This document shows, in pieces, positions 8,386 through 18,747 of a stretch of 64,000 nucleotides of DNA (position 1 is its first letter; each line of letters begins with the position of its first letter). Source of the stretch: Methylobacterium sp. Leaf123 (GTDB lineage: Bacteria > Pseudomonadota > Alphaproteobacteria > Rhizobiales > Beijerinckiaceae); NCBI RefSeq assembly GCF_001423405.1, contig NZ_LMNS01000036.1:1-64000 (forward strand), written 5' to 3'. The notes under the pieces were generated by a model that saw only the letters and a list, made by a program, of their open reading frames with translations, made no database searches and was not told the DNA's origin. Both the position numbers and the translations under genes were made by a program.

Positions 8386-9137
8386 CACGCAGCCTCGCTC
8401 GTGCGGTACTCGGCGTAGCCGGAGGCTTCGAGTTCCAGCGCCAGCTCCTTGCCGCCGGTCTTCACGATCTGGCCCTTCGACATGACGTGCACGGTGTCGG
8501 GCACGATGTGGTTGAGGAGCCGCTGGTAGTGGGTGATGACGAGGAACGAGCGGCCCTGCGCCCGCAGGGCGTTCACGCCCTCGGAGACGATGCGCAGCGC
8601 GTCGATGTCGAGGCCGGAATCGGTCTCGTCGAGCACGCAGAACTTCGGCTGCAGCAGCGCCATCTGGAGGATCTCCATGCGCTTCTTCTCACCGCCGGAG
8701 AACCCGACATTGAGCGCGCGCTTGAGCATCTCCTTGTTGATCTCGAGCTTGTCCGCGGCCGTGTTCACCGCGCGGATGAAGTCGGGGGTCGAGAGCTCGG
8801 CCTCGCCGCGCGCCTTGCGCTGTGCGTTGAGGCAGGCCTTGAGGAAGGTCATCGTACCGACGCCGGGAATCTCCAGCGGATACTGGAAGGCCAGAAAGAT
8901 GCCGGCGGCGGCGCGCTCGTCGGCCGCCATCTCCAGCACGTTCTGCCCGTCGAGCAGGATCTCGCCGTCGAGGACCTCGTAGTCCTCCTTGCCGGCGATG
9001 ACGTAGGAGAGCGTCGACTTGCCCGAGCCGTTCGGGCCCATGATCGCGGCGACCTCGCCGTCGTTCACGGTCAGGTTCAGGCCGTTGAGGATGCGGTTGT
9101 CCTCGATCTGCACGACGAGGTTTTTGATCTCAAGCAT
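8385..9137 (-). CDS. sufC: Fe-S assembly ATPase SufC
   Basis: This 250-residue ABC-type ATPase drives conformational change of the SufBCD scaffold. It has Walker A GPNGSGKST near residue 34, the SufC-specific FLAFQYPLEIPGV (Q-loop region), signature FSGGEKKRMEILQ, Walker B CVLDETDSGLDIDAL, and the switch histidine in VITHYQRLL. Length and motif order match the family throughout. It overlaps sufD by one base and follows a small CPxCG gene by 15 bases. Confidence 0.96.
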   Translation of the reverse strand: MLEIKNLVVQIEDNRILNGLNLTVNDGEVAAIMGPNGSGKSTLSYVIAGKEDYEVLDGEILLDGQNVLEMAADERAAAGIFLAFQYPLEIPGVGTMTFLKACLNAQRKARGEAELSTPDFIRAVNTAADKLEINKEMLKRALNVGFSGGEKKRMEILQMALLQPKFCVLDETDSGLDIDALRIVSEGVNALRAQGRSFLVITHYQRLLNHIVPDTVHVMSKGQIVKTGGKELALELEASGYAEYRTSEAA

Positions 9138-9152
9138 GTTCGTCCAAGTCCT

Positions 9153-9386
9153 TCAAAACCATTCCTGATGCATCGCCCGCAGGACAGTGACACGACCGGT
9201 TGAATTGCCGGGTCGGTCACCGATCACCGCGTCGATGCCGCACCGGGGACAGAGAGCCGTGCCGTCATCGGCAATCCACCCTCCGATCGCATCCGGCGCG
9301 AACGTGTTCAGGCCGTAGAAGCAGCCGCCAAGCGGGCTGCCCCTCACCTCGTCGGCGTGCCGCGCGCTGTGCCGGGGGCGGCGCGC
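9153..9386 (-). CDS. Small CPxCG zinc-ribbon-like protein between sufB and sufC
   Basis: The frame encodes about 77 residues from a GTG at 9386, or 64 from a GTG at 9347. The core reads GGCFYGLNTFAPDAIGGW, then IADDGTALCPRCGIDAVIGD, and ends ITVLRAMHQEWF-like (VTVLRAMHQEWF). I recognise this as a conserved small-protein family with a CPxCGIDxVIG signature, but no function is established to my knowledge. In other members I believe the first motif is CFYC; here its second cysteine is Gly, leaving three cysteines. It lies 23 bases after sufB and 15 before sufC, so it is co-transcribed with the scaffold genes. The start codon is uncertain. Confidence 0.6.
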   Translation of the reverse strand, partial: ARRPRHSARHADEVRGSPLGGCFYGLNTFAPDAIGGWIADDGTALCPRCGIDAVIGDRPGNSTGRVTVLRAMHQEWF

Positions 9387-9409
9387 GGCACCTTCCGTGT
9401 CGAAGCGCG

Positions 9410-10879
<1,470 letters not shown>

Positions 10880-10980
10880 TTAGCGTCTCCTACCGACTCC
10901 GGCGTCAAGGGCCGGGGGTTTCCAACGACAATGGCGGGGTTCCGCCGGAAATGGCTTGGGCGGGCGGCGCTGAGGATTCC

Positions 10981-12153
10981 TCAGGCTGCCTGCCCTCGCC
11001 TCTGATATAGGGACGACACGACCCGTTCGAACCCCGCCGCGAAGCGTTCGAGATCCTCAGGGGCCGAATTCCATCCGAAACTGACGCGCAACGCCCCCGC
11101 GGCGAGCGCAGGGCTCACACCCATCGCCGCGAGCACGGGGGAACGGGCCACCTTGCCCGAAGCGCAGGCCGAGCCCGACGAGACGGACAGGCCGGCGAGA
11201 TCGAGGGCGATCAGCGCCGTGGAGGCCGCAAGGCCCGGCACGGCGAAGCCCAGCGTATTGGGCAGGCGCGGCGCGCCCTCCCCGAACACGATCATGTCCG
11301 GTGCAAGCGCCCGCAGGCGCGCTTCGAGGGCGTCGCGCAGGCCCACGAGCCGCACCATTTCGGCCTCCAGGGCGCCGCGGGCGATGTCCGCCGCCTCGCC
11401 CAGGCCGACGATCCCCGGAAGGTTCTCGGTGCCGCAGCGCAGGCGTGCCTCCTGGCCGCCGCCGCGCAGGAAGGCCGCCTCCAGGCTCACGCCCTCGGCC
11501 AGCACCATCGCGCCGACGCCCTTCGGCGCAGCGAATTTGTGGCCCGACAGGGTCAGGGCATCGAGGCCGAGGGCCGCGAAGTCGAGCGGGATCTTTCCGA
11601 CCGCCTGGACCGCGTCGCTATGGACCAGAGCCCGTCCATGGGCGCGGGCGAGCTGCACGATCTCGGCCAGCGGCTGCACCACTCCGGTCTCGTTGTTGGC
11701 CGCATGGACCGAGATCAGCACGGCCTCATCACGAAACGCTTCGAGCCCGGCCGCCAGAGCGTCGAGCCGCAGCAGGCCGGCTCCGTCCACCGGCAGCACC
11801 GCGACCGCCTGCGGCGCGAAGCGGTGGCCCGCGGCGACGCAGGGATGCTCGGTCGCCGAGATCATCAGCCGGGTGGGGGCGGGGAGGCCGACCTTCCGGA
11901 GCGCGCCGGAGAGCACGGCGTTGGCCGCTTCCGTGCCGCCGCTGGTGAAGGTGACGCGCTCAAGATGCACGCCGAGCAGGGCGGCGAGCCGCGCCCGCGC
12001 CGCCTGCAGCGCCTGGCGCGCGGCGCGGCCCTCTTGGTGAATCGAGGAAGGATTGCCGGGCAATGCCAGGGCACGCGCGACCGCAGACGCGACTTCCGGA
12101 CGCACCGGAGACGTCGCGTTGTGATCGAGATAGCTGCGTGCGCCCGACGTCAT
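10981..12153 (-). CDS. Cysteine desulfurase, IscS/NifS type, first gene of the suf operon
   Basis: This 390-residue PLP enzyme provides sulfur for cluster assembly. Class I features are YLDHNATSPVRPEV, TSGGTEAANA, ATEHPCV, HSDAVQAVGK, the PLP lysine in LSGHKFAAPKG (about residue 206), and the long flexible active-site loop SSGSACASG (Cys about 330). It is distinct from the type II sufS further down the same operon; having both is common in alphaproteobacterial SUF operons. The gene starts about 120 bases from tandem Irr-like operators. I withhold a symbol because iscS, nifS and sufS2 are used interchangeably for this gene. Confidence 0.92.
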   Translation of the reverse strand: MTSGARSYLDHNATSPVRPEVASAVARALALPGNPSSIHQEGRAARQALQAARARLAALLGVHLERVTFTSGGTEAANAVLSGALRKVGLPAPTRLMISATEHPCVAAGHRFAPQAVAVLPVDGAGLLRLDALAAGLEAFRDEAVLISVHAANNETGVVQPLAEIVQLARAHGRALVHSDAVQAVGKIPLDFAALGLDALTLSGHKFAAPKGVGAMVLAEGVSLEAAFLRGGGQEARLRCGTENLPGIVGLGEAADIARGALEAEMVRLVGLRDALEARLRALAPDMIVFGEGAPRLPNTLGFAVPGLAASTALIALDLAGLSVSSGSACASGKVARSPVLAAMGVSPALAAGALRVSFGWNSAPEDLERFAAGFERVVSSLYQRRGQAA

Positions 12154-12273
12154 CCTGCCGTTTCGCTCCGTATCGTCCTGCCAGATCCTGATTTTCTTGA
12201 TTTCGCCCCCCTCCCCCGTGCTAAGCCGCGCGAAACGCGCCGTGTGCTTCGCAGGTCGAGGCCCGACGAACTG

Positions 12274-12308
12274 TTTAGAATGATTCTAATGACCTAGAAT
12301 TATTCTAA
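12274..12308. promoter_or_regulatory. Tandem iron-control (ICE/Irr-like) palindromes
   Basis: TTAGAAT-G-ATTCTAA at 12275-12289 is a perfect 15-bp palindrome (preceded by T, giving TTTAGAA), and CTAGAAT-T-ATTCTAA at 12294-12308 is a one-mismatch copy with its centre 19 bp away. Both match the TTTAGAA-N-TTCTAA type iron control element bound by Irr, the haem-responsive Fur-family regulator of alphaproteobacteria, known to control suf genes there. They lie in the divergent region between the desulfurase gene and the hydrolase gene. Which promoter they govern is inferred. Confidence 0.75.
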
Positions 12309-12412
12309 GAGCGCTTGTAGGTGGCGCGCGCAACGAGTCAAGCCGTGACCGGCTCAGCCTCCCTGCCTTGGCGGGGGCATCAGGGTGAGGGTCGGATCAT
12401 CTCGAGGACACC

Positions 12413-13069
12413 ATGCCCGAAGTCATCTTTTCCGGCCCCGCCGGCCGCCTGGAAGGCCGCTACCAAGCCCCCAAGAAGAAGGGCGCGCCGATCGCGATCG
12501 TGCTTCATCCGCACCCCCAGTTCGGGGGCACGATGAACAATCAAATCGTGTACAATCTTTTCTACACCTTCGCCAATCGCGGTTTCGCAGCCCTGCGCTT
12601 CAATTTCCGCGGGGTCGGGCGCAGCCAGGGCGCCTTCGATCACGGCTCGGGTGAACTCTCCGACGCCGCCGCCGCCCTCGATTGGGTGCAGTCGGTCAAC
12701 CCGGAGGCGAAGTCCTGCTGGATCGCCGGCGTCTCGTTCGGCTCGTGGATCGGGATGCAGCTCCTGATGCGGCGCCCCGAGATCGAAGGCTTCATCTCGA
12801 TCGCCGCCATGGCCAACCGCTACGACTTCACCTTCCTGGCGCCCTGCCCCTCCTCCGGCCTGTTCGTGCACGGCTCGGAAGATCGGGTGGCGCCGGCCCG
12901 CGAGGTGATCCCGGTGATCGAGAAGGTGAAGACCCAGAAGGGCGTCATCATCGAGCACCAGATGGTCGAGGGCGCCAACCACTTCTTCGACGGCCGGGTC
13001 GACGAGCTGACCCAGACCGTCGACACCTATCTCGACAAGCGCCTCGGGGCGAAGACCGAGGCGGCCTAA
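12413..13069 (+). CDS. Alpha/beta hydrolase
   Basis: This 218-residue protein has the compact dienelactone-hydrolase-like alpha/beta fold. Visible are IAIVLHPHPQFGGTMNN (oxyanion-region HPHP motif), FRGVGRSQG, the nucleophile elbow GVSFGSW with the catalytic Ser, the acid residue in HGSEDRVAP, and the catalytic His in GANHFF. No signal peptide is present, so it acts in the cytoplasm. The substrate is unknown. It is divergent from the suf operon and shares its upstream region with the Irr-like sites, so iron-linked expression is possible. Confidence 0.88.
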   Translation: MPEVIFSGPAGRLEGRYQAPKKKGAPIAIVLHPHPQFGGTMNNQIVYNLFYTFANRGFAALRFNFRGVGRSQGAFDHGSGELSDAAAALDWVQSVNPEAKSCWIAGVSFGSWIGMQLLMRRPEIEGFISIAAMANRYDFTFLAPCPSSGLFVHGSEDRVAPAREVIPVIEKVKTQKGVIIEHQMVEGANHFFDGRVDELTQTVDTYLDKRLGAKTEAA

Positions 13070-13248
13070 AGCGCCCGCCTCCGCCCAAACTCTTGGCCCC
13101 CGTCTCCCGCCAGGGGACGGGACCGGCCTCGTGACACGCCTCACGCTTCGTCAACCGACGCGATCATACCGTGCGTCGCCGCAGCATCGGAAGTTGCGCT
13201 TGATTTACCTTTGACGGCTTAGGATCGCCGGCCTGCGGAGCCGATGCG

Positions 13249-14406
13249 ATGTCGCTCAAGCGTCCCTATGCCGATGACCTGCCGCGCACGAGGCTCGTGC
13301 GCTGGCTGACGGCCTCCGGGCCGAACGTGCCGGACGAGATCCAGGCCCGTCTGAACCGGGACTTCATGGTCTCGCTCTCGACCGGCGTTCTCGGCGTAGC
13401 CGCCGACGGCTGCCTGCAGTTGATCGCCGCGTTCCGCCATCCCGACGGTCCGTTCCTGTGGGTGCTCGGTGCCGGAATCGGGGTCCTCGTCCTGAGGGCG
13501 GCGTTCGATCTGGCGCGGCGGCACCCCCGCTGGAGAGGCCGGGTCCCCATCGATCTCTACTATTGTCTCGGTCACCTGTGGCTGATGGTCGTCGGCACCG
13601 GCAGTGCCCTGGTCTTCGCGACGGACGACCCGCTGCTTCAGATCCTCGCCGCCGTCTCCATGATGGAAATCGCCAATGGCCTGACCATGTGCGACAATTG
13701 CGCGCCGCGCTTTCTCGTCGTGCAGATCCTGCTGTGCACCCTGCCGATGACGGTGGCGGCCGCCTTCAGCGGCGAGCCCCTGCTCTACATCCTGCTCCTC
13801 TACATCCCGGTATTCGACGCCTACATGATCACGAAGGTGTTCGAGATGAACCGGCTCTACCTCGCCTCGGTGCTGGCCGAGCGCGAGAGCGAGCGCCGCG
13901 CCATGCGCGACGTGCTGACCGGCCTCTCCAACCGGGCCGGGCTGATGGAGGCTCTGAGCCGCAACCTGCAGCGTCGGGGCGACGGGCCGTTCTCGCTGCT
14001 CTATCTCGACCTCGACGGGTTCAAGGCCGTCAACGACACCTACGGCCACGCCACCGGCGACCTGCTGCTCCAGGCGGTGGCCGGGCGGATCGGCGAGGCG
14101 ATGCCGGAGCGCTGCATCGCGGCCCGGCTCGGCGGCGACGAGTTCGTGGTGCTCATTCCCGACTGCACCGGCCCGGCCGCCGAGGCGTTCGGCACGGGCC
14201 TCGTCGCTGCGGTCTCGCGCCCCTACACGGTCGGCGCGGGCATTGTGCAGGTCGGAGTCAGCATCGGCATCGCCTGCGCCGAGACCGAACTCGGCCCCGA
14301 CGAACTCCTCGCCCGGGCCGATGCGGCGCTCTACGCGGCCAAGGCCGCCGGAAAGGGGCGCTGCGCCCTGGCCGACGCGGAGGCGGGCACGTTCCTCGCC
14401 GCCTGA
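13249..14406 (+). CDS. Membrane-bound GGDEF diguanylate cyclase
   Basis: This 385-residue protein has a hydrophobic N-terminal sensor region with about five membrane segments (roughly residues 40-205, including LWVLGAGIGVLVLRAAF and PLLYILLLYIPVFDAYM). A GGDEF domain follows (DVLTGLSNRAGLMEAL, YLDLDGFKAVNDTYGHATGD, active site RLGGDEFVVLIPD). The four residues before the last five preceding GGDEF read PERC, so no RxxD inhibitory site is present. The membrane region contains conserved-looking cysteines in MCDNCAP. It probably converts an envelope or redox signal into cyclic di-GMP, but the signal is unknown. Confidence 0.88.
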   Translation: MSLKRPYADDLPRTRLVRWLTASGPNVPDEIQARLNRDFMVSLSTGVLGVAADGCLQLIAAFRHPDGPFLWVLGAGIGVLVLRAAFDLARRHPRWRGRVPIDLYYCLGHLWLMVVGTGSALVFATDDPLLQILAAVSMMEIANGLTMCDNCAPRFLVVQILLCTLPMTVAAAFSGEPLLYILLLYIPVFDAYMITKVFEMNRLYLASVLAERESERRAMRDVLTGLSNRAGLMEALSRNLQRRGDGPFSLLYLDLDGFKAVNDTYGHATGDLLLQAVAGRIGEAMPERCIAARLGGDEFVVLIPDCTGPAAEAFGTGLVAAVSRPYTVGAGIVQVGVSIGIACAETELGPDELLARADAALYAAKAAGKGRCALADAEAGTFLAA

Positions 14407-14448
14407 GCCCTCCCCCGTCCGAGCCTCCCCACCTGACCTTGCCGAGGC

Positions 14449-17400
14449 TTACGCCGCCGCGTGCACCACCGGCACGGCGGGCGCGCCCTCCCATTCCGAA
14501 TGCGCCGGAATCGACTCGCCCTTCATGACGATGGTGAGCGGGCGCAGTCGGGCATAGTCGCCGACATGGCTGTCGTAGAGCACGGTGGAGAAGGCCCCGA
14601 CCGAGACGCCGCGCCCGACCACGACCCGGCCGACCTTCATGATGCGGTCCTCGTAGAGGTGGGTCTGGAGCGCCGCCGAGCGGTTGATCGCCGCATAATC
14701 GCCGATCTCGACGCAGTCGAACTCGGTGATGTCGGTCATCAGGAGGCAGGCGCCCTTGCCCACCTTCACGCCGAAGAGCCGCAGCATCCAGGGCAGGAAG
14801 GGCGTGCCCATCAGGTGCTCTAGCAGCACTTTGCCGGCCAGCCCCCAATAGGCGACGGCGATGGCCTCGGTGCGCATCGCCCACCACGACCACATCGGCC
14901 GCATGCCGGGGCGGTAGCGCCCCATCAGCAGCCATTTGAGAGCGATCACGCTGCTCGTCTGGATCAGCGCGATGATGACGCTCGCGAGCACGAAAGCGAC
15001 GGCCAGCCCGCTCCAATCCTCGGCGAGGATCGCCGGGTAGAACACCCAGTCGATCGCGCAGATGGCGAGCGAGATGTAGAGCATCGGCGAGAACGAGGTG
15101 GCGAAGGCCTCGAACAGGCCGCGCCGGAGCTTGGCCGCCACGCTCGGCTCGAAGGTCTGGGCGTTGGAACCGAGATCGACCTTCTGGCGCACCGGCAGGC
15201 GGATCGGCGGCGAGCCGAACCACGTCTCGCCCGGCCCCATCTTGTCGTTGGCCGGCGGCTTCGACTTGATGCCGATCAGGACGTCGTCGGGGATGTTCGC
15301 GCCCGGCGGCAGCACGCCGTCATTGCCGACGAAGACGCGGGCGCCGGTCTCGACGGGATGGAGATGCATCCAGCCGCGGCGGATCTCCTCCTCGCCGACC
15401 ACCACCTCGTCGGCGATGAAGTTGTTGGCGCCGATCGCAACGAGGTCGTGGCGCGAGCCGAGATTGGTCGAGATCTCGGCGCCCCTTCCCATCCGCGCGC
15501 CCATCAGGCGGTACCAGGCCCGCATGTAGACGGTGGCGAAGAGCGAGGAGAGCGTCTCCAGCGTCACCTCGGAGGCGAGCGCCACCAGCCATTTGCGCAG
15601 GTAGAAGCCCGACCAGATCGAGAAGGTGCCGGAGGTCGCCCGCGGCAGCACCGCCCAGCGGATGGCGGCGATGAGCAGCACCGTGCCCGCCGTCATCAGC
15701 ATGGCGGTGGGCCAGGTCAGGAGCGGCAGGTAGACATGGTAATCGACGTCGGTGAGCTCCGAGAGGTTATCCGAGATCTGGTCGAAGATGTAGAAGGCCG
15801 GGAAGATCGGCAGCAGGCCGACCGCCGGCACCGCCGCGAGCAGGAAGGCGTAGACCGCACCGAAGGCCGCCCGGCGGCCGGGCGAGGCGGTGGCGGGTTC
15901 GGGCAGCGCGGAGAAGTCGACGGTGCCGACCCGGCGGCCCGGCGAGCCGTCCCAGGCCTCGGCCGTGCCGATTTCGGTGCCCGCGGGCACGGTGGTGAGG
16001 TCGGCGATCTCGGCATGGTCCCCGATCACCGTGCCGGGGCCGATTACGCAGGAGGTGCCGATGGCGACATCCTCGCCGATCTCGACCCGGCCGATGACGA
16101 GTTCGTTGCCGACGACCTCCGCGTTGGCGATCACGAGGCGCCCGCCGAGCGACGCGCCGCGGCCGATGGTGAGCAGGTCGGGTGCGCCGACATCGAGGTC
16201 GGAGATCAGCACGTCGTCGCCGATCTTCGCGCCGAGCAGGCGCAGATAGGTGACGATGACGGGCGAGCCCTGGAGCCACTTGATGTGCACCAGCGGCGTC
16301 AGGCGCTGCGCCAGCCACCAGCGGTAATAATAGAGGCCCCAGAGCGGATAGCGCCCCGGTTTGGTCCGCCCGAGGATCAGCCATTTGGCGGCAATCGCGA
16401 TCGTCGCGGTCACGGCGTTGATGCCGATATAGACCAGCAGGAGAACGCCGAGTTCGCCCCAGAAGCCGAGCCCGCCGCCAGTGAGCAGCAGGTAGGTGAC
16501 GAAGATGCCGAGCCATTGCGCGGTGGCCAGCGCGATGACGAAGGGAAGCACCACCCCTTGCGCCAATCCGCACAGCGCCCGGCGCAGGAGGGGCGGCGGG
16601 GCAAAGCTCAGGTCGCGGATCGCGGTCTGCGCCCCTGCCCCGCCCGTGCGCTCGATCAAACTCGCGGCCATCACCCGCAGGGTGCGGCCGTTATAGACGT
16701 CCTGAAGGGTGATGCCGGCCAGCGCCGGGGTCTCGCGCACCGCGCCGACGAAGCGGGCGGCGAGCAGCGAGTGGCCGCCGAGTTCGGAGAAGAAGTCGGC
16801 CTCGAACCCGATTGGCCCGTCGCCGAACACCTTCTTGGCCGCCGCCAGCAGCGCGGCTTCGGTCTCGTTGTCGGGGGCCTCCTGCTCGCCGTCGGCCACC
16901 GCGACGGTCAGCGGCGCGATCCGCAGCGCCTTGCGATCGACCTTGCCGGAGGTGAGCCGCGGCAGGGTCTCGACCGTCTCGAAATGGCCGGGCACCATGT
17001 AGGGCGGCATCTGCGCCGCCAGATTCTTTCGCAGGGCCGCGCGGTCAAGGGGGGCGCCGCGCTCAGGCACGAGGAAGGCCACGAGGCGATCGACCTCGTC
17101 GTCGCGCCGCAGGATCACGGCTGCCTGGTTGACGCCCGCCTCGCCCCGGATGCGGGATTCGATCTCACCGAGTTCGACCCGGAAGCCGCGGATCTTGACC
17201 TGATCGTCGATGCGGCCGTGGAAGACGATGTCGCCGTCGGCCGTCATCGAGACCGCATCGCCCGAGCGGTAGAGCACCGGGTCGGTCCCGTCGGACGGAT
17301 AGGGGTTGCCGACGAACTTTTCCGCCGTCAGCTCGGGCCGCTTGAGGTAGCCCGCCGCGACGCCGGGGCCGCCGATCAGCAATTCGCCTTGCTCGCCGGG

Positions 17401-18501
17401 TGCGAGCAGGTTCAGCGCCTCGTCGGCGACGTAGACGGAGTAGTTCGGGATCGGGCCGCCGATGGTGACGGGCCGGCCCGGCCGCATCTCGGCGGCGGTC
17501 GCCACCACGGTGGCCTCGGTCGGGCCATAGGTGTTGAACAGGCGCCGCCCATCGGTCGCCCAGCGGGCCACCAGCGGCTCGGGCAGGGCCTCGCCGCCGA
17601 GCAGCACGAGGCGGACGGTGGGCAGGTCGCCGGGGATCATGGCGAGCAGGGTCGGCACCGTGTCGAGCACGGTGATCCCGGCTTCCGCGATGATCGCGGG
17701 CAGGGCTTCGACGTCGCCCATCATGGCGGGGCTCGCCACGAACAGGCAGGCGCCGACGAGATAGGGAACCCAGATCTCCTCCATCGAGAGATCGAAGGCG
17801 ACGGAGGCGCCCTGGAACACCACGTCGTCGGCGGAAAGGCCGTAGACCGCGTTGCCCGAGCGCAGGAAGTGGCAGATGTTGGCGTGGCTGATGACGATGC
17901 CCTTCGGCACGCCGGTCGAGCCCGAAGTGTAGATCAGGTAGGCCGGGTACTCCGCCCCGAGGCCGGCGGCGTCGAGATCGGGCGCAGAGGCGCCCTGCCC
18001 CGCCCGCAGAAGCGCTTCGGTGGTGACGGCGGGCGTGCCCTCCGGCGCCTGGGGCCGCAGGCTCTCCGAGACGAGGAGCGCCTTGGCCTCGGCATCGTTC
18101 AGGCACACCGCGACCCGGTCGGCGGGCGCCTCGGCGTCGAAGGGGAGCCAGGCGGCGCCGGATTTCGTGATGCCGATCTGCGCGATCAGCAGTTCGGTGC
18201 CGCGGGCCATCCAGAGGCCCACGACGTCTCCCGGACCGATGCCGCGGGCAGACAGCCCGGCGGCGATGGCGTCGGAGCGGGCATCGACGTGCGCATAGGT
18301 CAGGACCGGACGGCGCCCGTCCGAGCCGGGCTCGGCGGCGTCGATCAGGCAGGGCGCCTCGGCGCGCGCGGCGGCGCTCGCCCGGAACAGGTCGGCCAGG
18401 GTTTCCCGGCGGATCAGGTCGGGCCGGGCGGGACCCCGCAGGACGGCGCGGCGCCCGCCCGATCCTTCGTCCTGCCGCCCCGCCTCGGCGAGACCGCCCA
18501 T
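14449..18501 (-). CDS. Single-module NRPS-like membrane protein (A-PCP plus Pls-type C-terminal domain)
   Basis: This giant protein has about 1350 residues. An adenylation domain (LIYTSGSTGVPKG, FNTYGPTEATV, GELLIGGPGVAAGYL, YRSGD, GRIDDQVKIRGFRVELGEIE, SGKVDRKAL) is followed by a carrier domain with the phosphopantetheine serine in FSELGGHSLLA. The C-terminal half has six predicted membrane segments in three pairs, each pair followed by a left-handed beta-helix (hexapeptide) domain. There is no condensation or thioesterase domain. This is the layout of epsilon-poly-L-lysine synthetase and its NRPS-terminal-domain relatives, in which the tandem C-terminal domains form the isopeptide. The amino acid used here is unknown. 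The start at 18501 lacks a strong ribosome site; ATG 18591, with AAGGGTG upstream, would add 30 basic residues. Confidence 0.85.
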   Translation of the reverse strand: MGGLAEAGRQDEGSGGRRAVLRGPARPDLIRRETLADLFRASAAARAEAPCLIDAAEPGSDGRRPVLTYAHVDARSDAIAAGLSARGIGPGDVVGLWMARGTELLIAQIGITKSGAAWLPFDAEAPADRVAVCLNDAEAKALLVSESLRPQAPEGTPAVTTEALLRAGQGASAPDLDAAGLGAEYPAYLIYTSGSTGVPKGIVISHANICHFLRSGNAVYGLSADDVVFQGASVAFDLSMEEIWVPYLVGACLFVASPAMMGDVEALPAIIAEAGITVLDTVPTLLAMIPGDLPTVRLVLLGGEALPEPLVARWATDGRRLFNTYGPTEATVVATAAEMRPGRPVTIGGPIPNYSVYVADEALNLLAPGEQGELLIGGPGVAAGYLKRPELTAEKFVGNPYPSDGTDPVLYRSGDAVSMTADGDIVFHGRIDDQVKIRGFRVELGEIESRIRGEAGVNQAAVILRRDDEVDRLVAFLVPERGAPLDRAALRKNLAAQMPPYMVPGHFETVETLPRLTSGKVDRKALRIAPLTVAVADGEQEAPDNETEAALLAAAKKVFGDGPIGFEADFFSELGGHSLLAARFVGAVRETPALAGITLQDVYNGRTLRVMAASLIERTGGAGAQTAIRDLSFAPPPLLRRALCGLAQGVVLPFVIALATAQWLGIFVTYLLLTGGGLGFWGELGVLLLVYIGINAVTATIAIAAKWLILGRTKPGRYPLWGLYYYRWWLAQRLTPLVHIKWLQGSPVIVTYLRLLGAKIGDDVLISDLDVGAPDLLTIGRGASLGGRLVIANAEVVGNELVIGRVEIGEDVAIGTSCVIGPGTVIGDHAEIADLTTVPAGTEIGTAEAWDGSPGRRVGTVDFSALPEPATASPGRRAAFGAVYAFLLAAVPAVGLLPIFPAFYIFDQISDNLSELTDVDYHVYLPLLTWPTAMLMTAGTVLLIAAIRWAVLPRATSGTFSIWSGFYLRKWLVALASEVTLETLSSLFATVYMRAWYRLMGARMGRGAEISTNLGSRHDLVAIGANNFIADEVVVGEEEIRRGWMHLHPVETGARVFVGNDGVLPPGANIPDDVLIGIKSKPPANDKMGPGETWFGSPPIRLPVRQKVDLGSNAQTFEPSVAAKLRRGLFEAFATSFSPMLYISLAICAIDWVFYPAILAEDWSGLAVAFVLASVIIALIQTSSVIALKWLLMGRYRPGMRPMWSWWAMRTEAIAVAYWGLAGKVLLEHLMGTPFLPWMLRLFGVKVGKGACLLMTDITEFDCVEIGDYAAINRSAALQTHLYEDRIMKVGRVVVGRGVSVGAFSTVLYDSHVGDYARLRPLTIVMKGESIPAHSEWEGAPAVPVVHAAA

Positions 18502-18747
18502 CCGATGCTCTGCTGCCGATTCCACGTGCTGCCCATTCCCGGATCGGTCGAACCCGCGCCGATGCTGGCGGCGCGCGATGCCGCGCCCCATGATCGGCAC
18601 CCTTGGCGGTTTTGCGACAGGATCGCGCCCTACGGATGATTGTGGTCGAGAGATCCGCCCGGATGTCCCGCCCGCGTTCCATATACGGGATGGGCAGCCA
18701 GGAAACCGGGCCTCCCGCACAGTTCAGGCCTGCGGCGCCCGTCAAGA

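Noticed and set aside
15358..18639. Very long open frame on the plus strand opposite the NRPS-like gene
   Set aside because: It is an antisense shadow caused by GC-ending codons; the minus strand carries clear A, PCP and membrane-domain motifs.
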